Below are positions 33,229 to 41,561 of a DNA stretch of 64,000 nucleotides, piece after piece. The notes beneath the pieces are model-generated. The model was not told the origin of the DNA. It ran no database searches and worked only from the letters and a program-made list of their open reading frames with translations. Position 1 is the stretch's first letter. The number at the start of each line of letters is the position of its first letter. Origin of the DNA: Acidobacteriaceae bacterium (GTDB lineage Bacteria; Acidobacteriota; Terriglobia; Bryobacterales; Bryobacteraceae); contig JAFAMD010000001.1 of the NCBI GenBank assembly GCA_019233755.1, forward strand, positions 33,471-97,470. The letters are read 5' to 3'. A program made the position numbers and the translations under genes.

Positions 33229-34745
33229 TAGAAGGTGGTCGTTCCGTTCACCACGGAGGCCATGCAGATTTCACCGGGTTTGCAGCACGTACCGGGGCAG
33301 CAGTCGACGTTCGGTGCGCAGCAAAGGCCAGTGCCCTCACTCGGTAAACACGGAACCGAACCGGTGGGACATTTACTGCACTGATGAGTCGCCGCATCGA
33401 TGCAGGTCTCGCCGTTCGGGCAGCAGACGCCGCCGCAGATCTGGCTGTGCGGGCAGCAGGCGTTGTCTATGCATTGCGAACCGGTGGCGCAGCACGTCTT
33501 GTTGCAAACCACGTCGGTGAAGGGACAGCAGAGCCCGTGTGCCGGGTCGGCGCACGTGGCAAGCTCATCGCAACAAACGTCGCCGCAAACGTTCTGGGAA
33601 TTGCAGCACTTCCCGTTCAGGACGGTCTGTCCCGGCTGGCAGCACTGACCCTCAATACAGACTTGACCCGAACTGCAGCAGTTGTTTCCGCAGGCTACTT
33701 GGTCGCTGGTGCATCCGCAAGAGCCGTTCGGAAGACAACTGTGGATATCGTTGCCGCAACAAACGTTATTGCAAAGGGCAGCCGTACTCGGACAGCAGAG
33801 GTCACCACCTTGGAAGCTGAAACAATTGTCGCCGACACCGCAGGTTGTGAAGAACCCGCAGGGGTTGGGAAGACATCCGCCTCCGGGCAAATTACAAGCC
33901 GCCATACAAACGCCCCACTGGGCGAGGGAAAAGGGAACGCAAGCGCCTAGCGAGAGAATGCACTCCCAACTAGTCACTTGATTCTCGTACGTCTGGTTAC
34001 AACCGTCCTCGCAATTGAGGCAGGATACGTGATCCTCACTCGCGGGTTCGTACCAATCGTCGCCTGGGGCAGCGATCGCGGTGCGAGGGCGGAACACGCC
34101 GCCGCGTGCGGAAATTGTATGTGACAAGGCGGCGCCGTTACTTAGTTCATCCGCAATCTGAGGGCCGACAGCGAGGAGCGCGGACGCAGTTGCTCCGCAA
34201 GAAGTGAGGGAGCGTGAAACCTCGCCCCTGAGCTGTTCGATGGTCGAGAGCAGATTGGAGTCCGCGAAGATTTTCGGCGCCGGCTTGCCGTCCGCGAAAA
34301 CAGGGGTGCTACTACGTGCGGTTTTGGTGATCGTAAATGACCGCCCGTCCAGAGTGCCGTGGAACGAGATGCCATTCTTGCTGGTGATGGTTACGCTCTT
34401 TGCACCTTGGAAGTCCGCTCCATACGTCGTGGTCGCGGTCATCGAGCCCGACTGGGTCGACGATACCTGGTACTTCAGAATCGGAGTTCCCGCTCTGCTC
34501 ACCGTCGTGTTGCTTTGCGCGGCTTTCGTCTCCGGATCAAAAATCAGCTGATGATTCAGTGTGACTCCGCTATCGCTCTGAGACACTTCCCGAGCAATGG
34601 CATTGCCGATCTTCCGCCGTCCGCACAAATCGGTCACCGGCAGGGTTGGTATTACTGGGCGGCGGGTGGGGGGCGCGACGGCCCGGGACGCTAGAATACC
34701 CGCGACATTCTTTGTGAGTTCGTCAAACCAGTGTGTGGTTGGCAT
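33204..34745 (-). CDS. Large cysteine-rich repeat protein
   Basis: A 513-aa protein with 56 cysteines, 54 of them in the last 275 residues. Residues 1-40 carry a WFDELTKNVAG start that resembles the leader of exported Cys-rich proteins, yet no twin-arginine or hydrophobic signal is visible. Residues about 60-200 look beta-rich. The C-terminal part repeats a C-x4-6-C-x2-3-CC-x4-6-C-x3-4-CC pattern (for example NVCCGNDIHSC, GNNCCSSGQVC, GDVCCDELATC, GGVCCPNGETC) at 20-25 residue spacing, like a ladder of small disulfide knots. No enzymatic motif. It is the first gene of a unit with the MauE-thioredoxin protein. Function unknown. Confidence 0.8.
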   Translation of the reverse strand: MPTTHWFDELTKNVAGILASRAVAPPTRRPVIPTLPVTDLCGRRKIGNAIAREVSQSDSGVTLNHQLIFDPETKAAQSNTTVSRAGTPILKYQVSSTQSGSMTATTTYGADFQGAKSVTITSKNGISFHGTLDGRSFTITKTARSSTPVFADGKPAPKIFADSNLLSTIEQLRGEVSRSLTSCGATASALLAVGPQIADELSNGAALSHTISARGGVFRPRTAIAAPGDDWYEPASEDHVSCLNCEDGCNQTYENQVTSWECILSLGACVPFSLAQWGVCMAACNLPGGGCLPNPCGFFTTCGVGDNCFSFQGGDLCCPSTAALCNNVCCGNDIHSCLPNGSCGCTSDQVACGNNCCSSGQVCIEGQCCQPGQTVLNGKCCNSQNVCGDVCCDELATCADPAHGLCCPFTDVVCNKTCCATGSQCIDNACCPHSQICGGVCCPNGETCIDAATHQCSKCPTGSVPCLPSEGTGLCCAPNVDCCPGTCCKPGEICMASVVNGTTTFYCGTEVIQ

Positions 34746-34761
34746 GGCGACAAGCGGGTCA

Positions 34762-34790
34762 AGTATAGCCTCTTTGAACAGGCAAGTCTA
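34762..34790 (-). promoter_or_regulatory. Promoter of the Cys-rich/MauE-thioredoxin unit
   Basis: On the minus strand TAGACT (34790-34785) and TATACT (34767-34762) are 17 bp apart, and the -10 ends 16 nt before the ATG at 34745. There is no Shine-Dalgarno sequence in that space, so the transcript would have a leader of only about 10 nt. Confidence 0.5.
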
Positions 34791-34861
34791 GTACTTTTGC
34801 GGTTACTTGTCGTTAACATATGATCTGTCCGCTCGATCCGCCGCGGCGCCGTCTGCGCCCT

Positions 34862-35974
34862 TTATTTCCGTGGCCCCAGCGCCCGGCTGATGGTTTTCAC
34901 GTTGTTCGCTGCGTCCGTCTGCACCGGACTCTTCATCGCGGCCGATTGCTGCGAAAACTTTAAAGCATCCTGCAGCATGGCCCGATTCTTCGAGGTCTTA
35001 CCCAATTCGAAATCCGCGACACCGAGCTGAAACAAAACAACCGGCAGCAACTGGTCATCGCCCTTTACTAATGGCAGCGCCTGTCGCAGTGCTTTGTCCG
35101 CCTGCCCATACTGCTGTTGCCCGTTGTAGCTGATCCCCTGCATCCAGTAGGCGACCCCCATCATGGTCTGCTTCTTTTTCTCCCAATCGGCGTCGCTGAC
35201 TTCCTCCGGTTTCGGCTTGGTCTGCATCACTTCGATCAGCTTCTGCGAGTACGTCAGCGTCTTCGCCAGATCCTTCTTCTCGCGGTTATAGTCCGCCGCG
35301 AACAACAGAACGTCTTCATTCGACGGATCCCGCTGCAACTCCTGCTCCGCTTCTGTCCCGGCCTTGTCGCCCTGTCCCGTCTGCCGCAGCGCATTCAGGT
35401 ATCGCCCGTACGCTTTGCTTAAATACGGACTCTGTGGATTTCGCTGCTCCAGCGAACTCACCAACACGACAATCTTCGCCGGATCCGTCGTCTTCAAGGA
35501 CATGGCGTACACCGAATATTCCGTGTAGGTATCGACCTGCTTCGCATAATCTACCCGGGCCTTGTCGGCAGTGGGCGATGCAGCTTCCTTGCGTGTGAGC
35601 TTTGAAGTCTCGGCCGACCATTTCATAACCCCGTCGGGATCGTTCTTCGCCTCCGCCGCCTTCAGATTGTTATATGCGGCCTCCGTAGAGTCCGGATTGC
35701 TCTGGAGCGACTTCTCGCCTGCCGCGAGCGCTTTGTCATACTGCTGCGCCTGCAAATACACTCCTTGCAATTGTCCCCACGCCCAGCCGGCTTGTTTACT
35801 CGTCGGAAACTTTTCTACAAACTCTTCGAGCAAGGCCTGCTTATGCGCCGCGTCCGATTCACTCTGAATCTGTGCGACCATGGCCCCGTCGGGCGTATTC
35901 GGATCAAACGCCTGGGGCCAGCATCGCCCTGTCGCAGCCATTAGCAGCACCGCAACGAGTATTCCGCGTCTCAT
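34862..35974 (-). CDS. Exported TPR protein
   Basis: A 370-aa protein starting with a signal peptide (MRRGILVAVLLMAATGRCWPQA). The rest is helical with tetratricopeptide-like repeats: QAGWAWGQLQGVYLQAQQYDKALAAGEKSLQSNPDS, YLNALRQTGQGDKAGTEAEQELQRDPSNEDVLLFAADY and MGVAYWMQGISYNGQQQYGQADKALRQALP. Such proteins serve as periplasmic scaffolds. I chose the ATG at 35974 because it opens the signal sequence; the frame's extra 31 upstream codons lack similarity to a protein domain. A Cys in GRC is not in a good lipobox. No partner is evident. Confidence 0.75.
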   Translation of the reverse strand: MRRGILVAVLLMAATGRCWPQAFDPNTPDGAMVAQIQSESDAAHKQALLEEFVEKFPTSKQAGWAWGQLQGVYLQAQQYDKALAAGEKSLQSNPDSTEAAYNNLKAAEAKNDPDGVMKWSAETSKLTRKEAASPTADKARVDYAKQVDTYTEYSVYAMSLKTTDPAKIVVLVSSLEQRNPQSPYLSKAYGRYLNALRQTGQGDKAGTEAEQELQRDPSNEDVLLFAADYNREKKDLAKTLTYSQKLIEVMQTKPKPEEVSDADWEKKKQTMMGVAYWMQGISYNGQQQYGQADKALRQALPLVKGDDQLLPVVLFQLGVADFELGKTSKNRAMLQDALKFSQQSAAMKSPVQTDAANNVKTISRALGPRK

Positions 35975-36058
35975 GAACCCTCCCGTGTTACGCGGCACTC
36001 TATCACAATTCAAAAGGCCGCGCCGCATCGCTACACTGGGGTGAGGCCGCGCCCAGGC

Positions 36059-36691
36059 ATGCTCCATTTCATTCTTCCGGTGGGATTACTGCAGTGCAAC
36101 TGCTCCATCTTCGGTGACGAGCAGACCCAGGAGGCCATCGTGATTGATCCCGGTGACGAAATCGAGAAGATCACCGCTATCCTGGACAAGCATCGGCTCA
36201 AAGTGAAGGCCATTGTCATTACGCACGCGCACATCGACCACGTAGCCGCTGCGCAGAAACTCCGCGCTCTCACCGGAGCCCCCGTCTACATGGATGAGCG
36301 CGATACCGCGTTGCTGGACATGCTGGACGTGCAGGCGCGCTGGCTGGGCGTAGAGACGCCTGCGCGGACCGAAGTAGACGCTGCTGCGAATGACGCCACG
36401 GTCCTCAATCTCGGCAATGCCGAATTTCACGTGCTCCGGACGCCCGGCCACACCCCCGGCAGCCTTTGTCTGTGGATTCCGGACGAAAGCAAGCTTATTG
36501 CCGGCGATACGCTGTTCCGCGATTCCATCGGCCGGACCGACCTGCCCGGCGGTAACTCGCGCCAGATTCTGTCTTCCATTAAAACCCGGCTGCTCGATCT
36601 GCCGGAGGATGCCATCGTCGTCCCCGGCCACGGCCAAACCACCACCATCGGCCGCGAGAAGGAACGCAACCCGTTCCTGCAAGACCTCTAG
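36059..36691 (+). CDS. MBL-fold metallohydrolase, glyoxalase II-like
   Basis: A 210-aa zinc hydrolase. The metal ligands are in THAHIDH (His56, His58, Asp60, His61), then RTPGHTPGSL, IAGDTLF with the bridging Asp, and VVPGHGQTTTIGRE. Size and motifs match the short YcbL-type hydroxyacylglutathione-hydrolase-like family, which acts on thioesters of glutathione or other thiols. I take the ATG at 36059; an in-frame GTG at 36041 is possible. Confidence 0.9.
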   Translation: MLHFILPVGLLQCNCSIFGDEQTQEAIVIDPGDEIEKITAILDKHRLKVKAIVITHAHIDHVAAAQKLRALTGAPVYMDERDTALLDMLDVQARWLGVETPARTEVDAAANDATVLNLGNAEFHVLRTPGHTPGSLCLWIPDESKLIAGDTLFRDSIGRTDLPGGNSRQILSSIKTRLLDLPEDAIVVPGHGQTTTIGREKERNPFLQDL

Positions 36692-36701
36692 CTCAAAACC
36701 T

Positions 36702-36968
36702 CTAGCTCTGTTGTTTCCGCGTGTTTGCCTTCAGTTCCAGAACGCTTGTAATCAGTTCTTTTGCGTCTGCCAGGCTCTTGGTAATGAGCTGAATGTCCAT
36801 TGCGGGTTTGCCAAATTGCCGCCCACTTTGGCAATACACCCCGTGCTGCCCCACCAGCACCAGCGCATCGGTAATACAGTCAAGCGTGACCGCAAGACGC
36901 CCGCGCTCCTGTCCCATCATGAACTCGTAGCGCTCGAGCTCTTCTTTGCGTTCTTCGTACACTGACAT
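36702..36968 (-). CDS. Small hypothetical helical protein
   Basis: An 88-aa, mostly helical protein without signal peptide: a charged N-terminal helix (VYEERKEELERYEFMMGQ), a hydrophobic segment with LDCITDALVLVGQHGVY, and a helix LITKSLADAKELITSVLELKANTR. It fits neatly between the MBL hydrolase and the divergent aminotransferase with clean ends, which supports it as a gene. No known family recognised. Confidence 0.55.
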   Translation of the reverse strand: MSVYEERKEELERYEFMMGQERGRLAVTLDCITDALVLVGQHGVYCQSGRQFGKPAMDIQLITKSLADAKELITSVLELKANTRKQQS

Positions 36969-37026
36969 CTACCCCGATTCTTACACGTGCTTGCTGCCCG
37001 GATTGTCTACACTGGGAGCAGTTTCC

Positions 37027-38193
37027 ATGCAGATCCCTTCCTGGCCGCAAGCCGGTGAACGCGAGGCTGAATTGCTTCGCATGGTGCTCGAAAGCCCTCA
37101 ATGGGGTGGTTTCCATCCCTTCGTCACCGAGTTCGAACAGAGCTTCGCCACCTATCAGCACGCCGCATTCGGCATCAGCGCATTCAATGGCACCGTTACG
37201 CTCGAATTGGCCCTCACCCTTCTTGGGATCGGTCCCGGCGATGAGGTCATTGTTCCGGCCATCTCTTTTATATCGACGGCCACTGCGGTTGCGCGCGTCG
37301 GCGCCGTACCCGTCTTTGTCGATATCGAAGAGTACTCATTTAATATCGATCCGGAACGCGTGCGCGAAGCAATTTCTTCCCGCACAAAGGCCCTGCTCGC
37401 CGTCCACTTCGGCGGTGCGATGTGCAATGTCGACGAACTTGAGGCAATCTGCCGCCAGCACAGTCTGTTTTTTATCGAGGATGCGGCACATGCCCATGGT
37501 TCCGAATGGAACAACAGGAGGGCAGGGAGCTTCGGCATCGCGGGTTCCTTCAGCTTCCAGAACGGTAAAGTTCTGTGTTCGGGCGAAGGCGGCATGCTCG
37601 TTACCTCCGACGAAAGCTTTGCCGAGCGCGCCCGTTCGGTTGCCAATTGCGGGCGCATAGCCGGCCGCAGCTTCTACGAACACCACCGCCTTGGTACAAA
37701 CTTCAGGTTGACTGCGTTTCAGGCTGCCGTCCTGCTCGCGCAGTTCGAGGACCTGAACGAACAGATCGATACCCGCACGGCGAACGCGCAATTTCTGAAG
37801 AGCGAATTGTCAGACCGGAAGGAGATCGTTTGGCAATACAAACCGGAAGCAATCACACGAAACAGCCACTACCTTTTGCTTGGCCGCTTGCTCCCCGGCG
37901 CGGCCGTTACGCGCGATGAATTTCATGCTCGCCTGGGGATAGCGGGTGTACCGTGTACCCCTTTCTACCCGCACACGCTCTATCAGAACCCCGTTTTTCA
38001 AGAGGTCGCCTGCCGGGTGATGCCGTGTCCTGTTGCAGAAGCGTGTGTTCGGGATGCCTTCTGGTTCCCGCATCGCATGCTTCTGGCCGATGAGGAGACG
38101 ATTTCTGAGATTGCAAAAGCGATTCGTTCCGCCGTTTCGAAGCAGGGCTCCGAATCGCGTCTTAGCGCGCCGCCGGCTGTGAGCCTTCGCTAG
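37027..38193 (+). CDS. DegT/DnrJ/EryC1/StrS-family aminotransferase
   Basis: A 388-aa PLP sugar aminotransferase-like protein. Family landmarks: FNGTVTLELALTLLGIGPGDEVIVPAISFISTATAV, PVFVDIEEYSFNIDP, VHFGGAMCNVDELEAIC, IEDAAHAHGSEW and SFSFQNGKVLCSGEGGML with the PLP lysine. Members install the amino group of nucleotide-linked sugars for O-antigens or antibiotics, and sometimes act only as reductase-like dehydratases when the lysine is absent. The ATG at 37027 is preferred since GGGAG lies 9 nt upstream. No nucleotide-sugar enzymes are nearby. Confidence 0.88.
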   Translation: MQIPSWPQAGEREAELLRMVLESPQWGGFHPFVTEFEQSFATYQHAAFGISAFNGTVTLELALTLLGIGPGDEVIVPAISFISTATAVARVGAVPVFVDIEEYSFNIDPERVREAISSRTKALLAVHFGGAMCNVDELEAICRQHSLFFIEDAAHAHGSEWNNRRAGSFGIAGSFSFQNGKVLCSGEGGMLVTSDESFAERARSVANCGRIAGRSFYEHHRLGTNFRLTAFQAAVLLAQFEDLNEQIDTRTANAQFLKSELSDRKEIVWQYKPEAITRNSHYLLLGRLLPGAAVTRDEFHARLGIAGVPCTPFYPHTLYQNPVFQEVACRVMPCPVAEACVRDAFWFPHRMLLADEETISEIAKAIRSAVSKQGSESRLSAPPAVSLR

Positions 38194-38512
38194 CTGTACC
38201 CGGTTGGCTCGAGTCCGTCGCGACATGCTGTCCGGCGATCTTGAACTGCGTGTCGTGCTCGTGCAGAAATCCAAGCTTCTCCAGCTCCAGAATCTGCGTG
38301 CTCGGATCAGTCTTCAATTTCTCGATCCGGATTTTCTTCGCTTCGATGTCGCGCTGCAGGTTTGCATTCTGCTCTTCGAGCACCCGAATCTCATGCCGTT
38401 TCTCGCTCCAGGCACTCAGTCCCTGCGGGCCCCGCAACATGATAGTCGCGTAGGCGCCCAGACCTGCAAGAGCTGCTATAGCGGCCACCGGACGGAGATA
38501 GTTGCGTAACAT
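38162..38512 (-). CDS. FtsB/DivIC-type septum formation initiator
   Basis: A 116-aa bitopic protein: a short cytosolic N-terminus, one transmembrane helix (about residues 8-26), a periplasmic coiled coil (about 38-72, EKRHEIRVLEEQNANLQRDIEAKKIRIEKLKTD) and the small C-terminal motif ILELEKLGFLHEHDTQFKI. This matches the DivIC/FtsB family, which bridges FtsL and FtsQ in the divisome. The Ser/Pro-rich tail overlaps the convergent aminotransferase gene by 32 bp. The symbol is left open because FtsB and DivIC are not separable here. Confidence 0.85.
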   Translation of the reverse strand: MLRNYLRPVAAIAALAGLGAYATIMLRGPQGLSAWSEKRHEIRVLEEQNANLQRDIEAKKIRIEKLKTDPSTQILELEKLGFLHEHDTQFKIAGQHVATDSSQPGTASEGSQPAAR

Positions 38513-38582
38513 CGAGCGGAGAAATCCCTACATATCTTTATAAACATGTTTAAACGAAAGATCCAGTAAAATCAGGCTATTC

Positions 38583-38897
38583 ATGACGGATTCTATGGTC
38601 GTTCTCTGTACTTGCGGCAATGTTGGCGAAGCAGAGCGCATCGCGGCAGCGCTGGTGGAGGAACGTTTCGCGGCGTGTGTCAATATTCTTCCGCCGATTC
38701 GCAGCCTTTATCGCTGGAAGGGCAACGTGGAAACCGCCGAGGAGATGCCGCTGCTCATCAAAACCACCGGGGAGCGGTTCCCGGCGCTTCAGCAACGCAT
38801 TTTGCAACTCCACAGCTACGAAGTCCCCGAGATCATTGCCCTTCCTATAGTGGCGGGCTTAGAGAAATATCTCGTCTGGTTGCGCGAGCAGGTCTGA
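38583..38897 (+). CDS. cutA: CutA divalent cation tolerance protein
   Basis: A 104-aa trimeric CutA1 protein: VVLCTCGNVGEAERIAAALVEERFAACVNILPPIRSLYRWKG in the N-terminal half and LIKTTGERFPALQQRILQLHSYEVPEIIALPI plus YLVWL at the end are family-defining. Linked genetically to copper tolerance in E. coli, although the biochemical role is unsettled. A TAAAAT hexamer lies 10 nt before the ATG and no Shine-Dalgarno sequence is apparent. Confidence 0.95.
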   Translation: MTDSMVVLCTCGNVGEAERIAAALVEERFAACVNILPPIRSLYRWKGNVETAEEMPLLIKTTGERFPALQQRILQLHSYEVPEIIALPIVAGLEKYLVWLREQV

Positions 38898-38945
38898 TAT
38901 GCACATCTGATGCCTGCCTCACTTCATTCTGGGAGAATCAGCTTC

Positions 38946-40985
38946 ATGCGTCTCGTTCCGCTCCTCCTCGCTATGGCCTTGGCTCACGCGCTGGCGTTTG
39001 CCCAGGAAACTCCGCTTCACTCTCTGCCGTACACCCCCAGCCTCGCCACCCAGTTCATGGACAAAACTGCCGATCCGTGTACGAACTTCTTTCAATATGC
39101 GTGCGGAAACTGGAGCAAGCTCAATCCCATTCCCGCGGACGAGGCCAGTTGGGATGTCTATGCCAAGCTGACGAACGAGAACGCGCGCTTTTTGTGGGGC
39201 ATTCTGATCGAGGCCTCGCAGTCCACTCCTTCACGCACCACCAACGAACAGAAAATCGGCGATTATTTTCACGCCTGCATGGACGAAAGTGCGATCGAGC
39301 AGGCTGGCGCCAAGCCGCTCGAACCGGCGCTTGCTCAAATCGCCGGCCTCAAGGGCATCGAGGACATCGCCGCTTACATCGCCTCGCAGCACCGCACCGG
39401 CATCGACCGCAGCGTCCCCTTCGGTTTTGATTCGAACCAGGATTACGACGACTCCTCACGGATGATCGCCTTCGCCACCGCCGGCGGACTCGGCCTCCCC
39501 GATCGCGATTACTACACCAAAACCGATGCGAAGTCGCAGGAGATCCGGCAGCGCTACGTGCAGCACGTCCAGCGCATGTTACAACTGCTCGGCGAGTCTG
39601 TGCCCGATGCCGAAGCCGACGCGAAAGCGGTCATGAGCATCGAAACGGCTCTCGCCGAAGCCTCTCTCACCAGGGTCGAGATGCGGAATCCCTACAATTT
39701 GAAACACAAGATGTCACTAGGGGATCTGCGGCAGTCGGTTCGGGCATTCGATTGGGACGCCTATCTGAATAAGCTCGGCGCGCCCGAGTTTCAGGTCGTC
39801 AACGTGACCGAACCCAAGTTTTTCAATGAACTCAACACACTGCTCCGGCAGCAGAACCTCGCCGCCTGGCGCGCCTACCTGCGGTGGCATCTCGCCCATT
39901 CGGAAGCGGCCTATCTGTCGTCGCCGTTTGTGAATGAGAACTTCGAGTTCTTCGGTAAGTACCTCCGCGGCCTGCAGGCATTGCCGGCGCGTTGGAAGCG
40001 CTGCACCCGGCTTGTCGATCGCCAGTTAGGTGAGGCCCTGGGGCAGGTCTTTGTGGCTCGCGTCTTCTCTCCCCAAACCAAGCAGGATGCACAGAAGGTG
40101 ACCCGGGAAATAGAAGCCGAAATGGGCCGCGATATCAAAGATCTCAACTGGATGAGCGAACCCACCAAGCAGCAGGCGCTGACTAAGCTGAACGCCATCG
40201 TCAACAAGATCGGTTACCCCGACAAATGGCGCGATTACAGCTCTGTCGATGTCAAACCGGACGATTTTCTCGGCAACGTGGACCGCGCCTCCGAATTCGA
40301 AGCGCACCGGCAGCTCGCCAAAATCGGCAAGCCGGTCGACCGTACCGAGTGGTTCATGACACCGCCTACCGTGAACGCTTATTACGACCCGCAGATGAAC
40401 GACATCAATTTCCCGGCCGGGGTGCTCCTGCCGCCGCTTTTCGATCCGAAGATGGATGCCGCGCCCAACTACGGCAACACTGGCGCCACCATAGGCCACG
40501 AGCTTACCCACGGCTTCGACGATGAAGGCCGCCAGTTCGACGCCCAAGGCAACCTGCGCGACTGGTGGACGCCAACGGATGCCAAAGCCTTTGAGCAGCG
40601 CGTCGACTGTGTCCGCAAGCAATACGCCCAATACGTCGTCGTGGACGACATTCACATCAACAGCAGTCTCACCCTGGGCGAAGATGTCGCCGATCTCGGC
40701 GGAACGCTGCTCGCCTATATCGCCTGGAAGCATGACACCGCAGCCGAAAAGCTCGAGCCGATCGACGGACTCACGCCCGATCAGCGCTTTTTCGTCGGCA
40801 TGGCGCAATGGGCCTGCGGCGAAGAGCGGCCTGAGACCAAGCGCATGCGCGCCATTACGGACCCTCACTCGCCCGATGAATACCGCATCAACGGCGTCGT
40901 CGCCAACCTGCCGCAGTTCGGGGAAGCCTTCGGCTGCAAAGTCGGCCAGCCCATGATGCGGGCGAATGGCTGCAGGGTCTGGTAG
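38946..40985 (+). CDS. M13-family metallopeptidase (PepO/neprilysin-like)
   Basis: A 679-aa exported zinc endopeptidase. A signal peptide (MRLVPLLLAMALAHALAFAQE) supports the ATG at 38946 rather than the ATG at 38910. Peptidase_M13_N covers about 45-430, starting DPCTNFFQYACGNW. The catalytic domain has VNAYYDP, the zinc site HELTH (about 518-522) with DDEGRQFD and the third ligand Glu in GEDVADLGG, and the family's C-terminal NGCRVW. Acts on short peptides in the periplasm; M13 genes are strongly expanded in Acidobacteriota. Confidence 0.95.
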   Translation: MRLVPLLLAMALAHALAFAQETPLHSLPYTPSLATQFMDKTADPCTNFFQYACGNWSKLNPIPADEASWDVYAKLTNENARFLWGILIEASQSTPSRTTNEQKIGDYFHACMDESAIEQAGAKPLEPALAQIAGLKGIEDIAAYIASQHRTGIDRSVPFGFDSNQDYDDSSRMIAFATAGGLGLPDRDYYTKTDAKSQEIRQRYVQHVQRMLQLLGESVPDAEADAKAVMSIETALAEASLTRVEMRNPYNLKHKMSLGDLRQSVRAFDWDAYLNKLGAPEFQVVNVTEPKFFNELNTLLRQQNLAAWRAYLRWHLAHSEAAYLSSPFVNENFEFFGKYLRGLQALPARWKRCTRLVDRQLGEALGQVFVARVFSPQTKQDAQKVTREIEAEMGRDIKDLNWMSEPTKQQALTKLNAIVNKIGYPDKWRDYSSVDVKPDDFLGNVDRASEFEAHRQLAKIGKPVDRTEWFMTPPTVNAYYDPQMNDINFPAGVLLPPLFDPKMDAAPNYGNTGATIGHELTHGFDDEGRQFDAQGNLRDWWTPTDAKAFEQRVDCVRKQYAQYVVVDDIHINSSLTLGEDVADLGGTLLAYIAWKHDTAAEKLEPIDGLTPDQRFFVGMAQWACGEERPETKRMRAITDPHSPDEYRINGVVANLPQFGEAFGCKVGQPMMRANGCRVW

Positions 40986-40989
40986 GCCC

Positions 40990-41544
40990 TTATCTGCCGG
41001 GAGCCCGTTCCATCCGCACTGTGCCCGTCCGGCTCGGATTCACTCCGAACGCCTCCGTCTCGTTCGTTGTCGAATCGTAAATGACAAAGGTGGGGATTAC
41101 GTCCTCCCACCTTCCGCTCGAAAACTTTGCGCCCATGATCGGTCCGGGGTTGATCAGGAGGCATGCACCCTGCTGACGAACCTCCAGCTCGTGGTTGTGC
41201 CCGAAGCACACCACGTCGTAGTCGCCCGATTTCGCCATCGGCTTCGCGAGATAGTCGAAATGGTTTACGGCGAAACGCCTGCCGCCGAGCGTCGCCTGAA
41301 AAAGTTCGCCGTGCACGTGAACATTCGGCCGCTTCGCCGCCTTCGCCGTAATCCGAAACAGGTCCGCATCGTTGTTTCCGAAGACGATGTGGATATCCGT
41401 CTGGAACCTCGCCAATTCATCCACAACGAACGGGGAGCACAGATCGCCGCAGCAGATAAGTGCATCACATCCCGCAATCGCATCAATGGCGACCGCCAGG
41501 TTCCAGAGATTATCGTGGATATCCGATACGATCCCGATTCGCAT
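40990..41544 (-). CDS. YfcE/MJ0936-type metallophosphoesterase
   Basis: A 184-aa calcineurin-like phosphoesterase. Ligand motifs: IVSDIHDN (residues 5-12), CCGDLCSP, VFGNND, NHFDYLAKP-like histidine region and FGHNHEL, with INPGP near the end. This set marks the YfcE/MJ0936 subgroup that acts on phosphodiesters in vitro. It is convergent with the M13 gene 4 bp away and follows the aldo/keto reductase by 17 bp. Physiological substrate unknown. Confidence 0.88.
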   Translation of the reverse strand: MRIGIVSDIHDNLWNLAVAIDAIAGCDALICCGDLCSPFVVDELARFQTDIHIVFGNNDADLFRITAKAAKRPNVHVHGELFQATLGGRRFAVNHFDYLAKPMAKSGDYDVVCFGHNHELEVRQQGACLLINPGPIMGAKFSSGRWEDVIPTFVIYDSTTNETEAFGVNPSRTGTVRMERAPGR

Positions 41545-41561
41545 TCGAGGTCTCGCTCGAC

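Noticed and set aside
33204..34745. Repeats at DNA level as a CRISPR or tandem-repeat array
   Set aside because: The repetition is of Cys-Cys spacing in the protein; the DNA units differ in length and sequence, and no CRISPR-like direct repeats with spacers are seen anywhere in the window.
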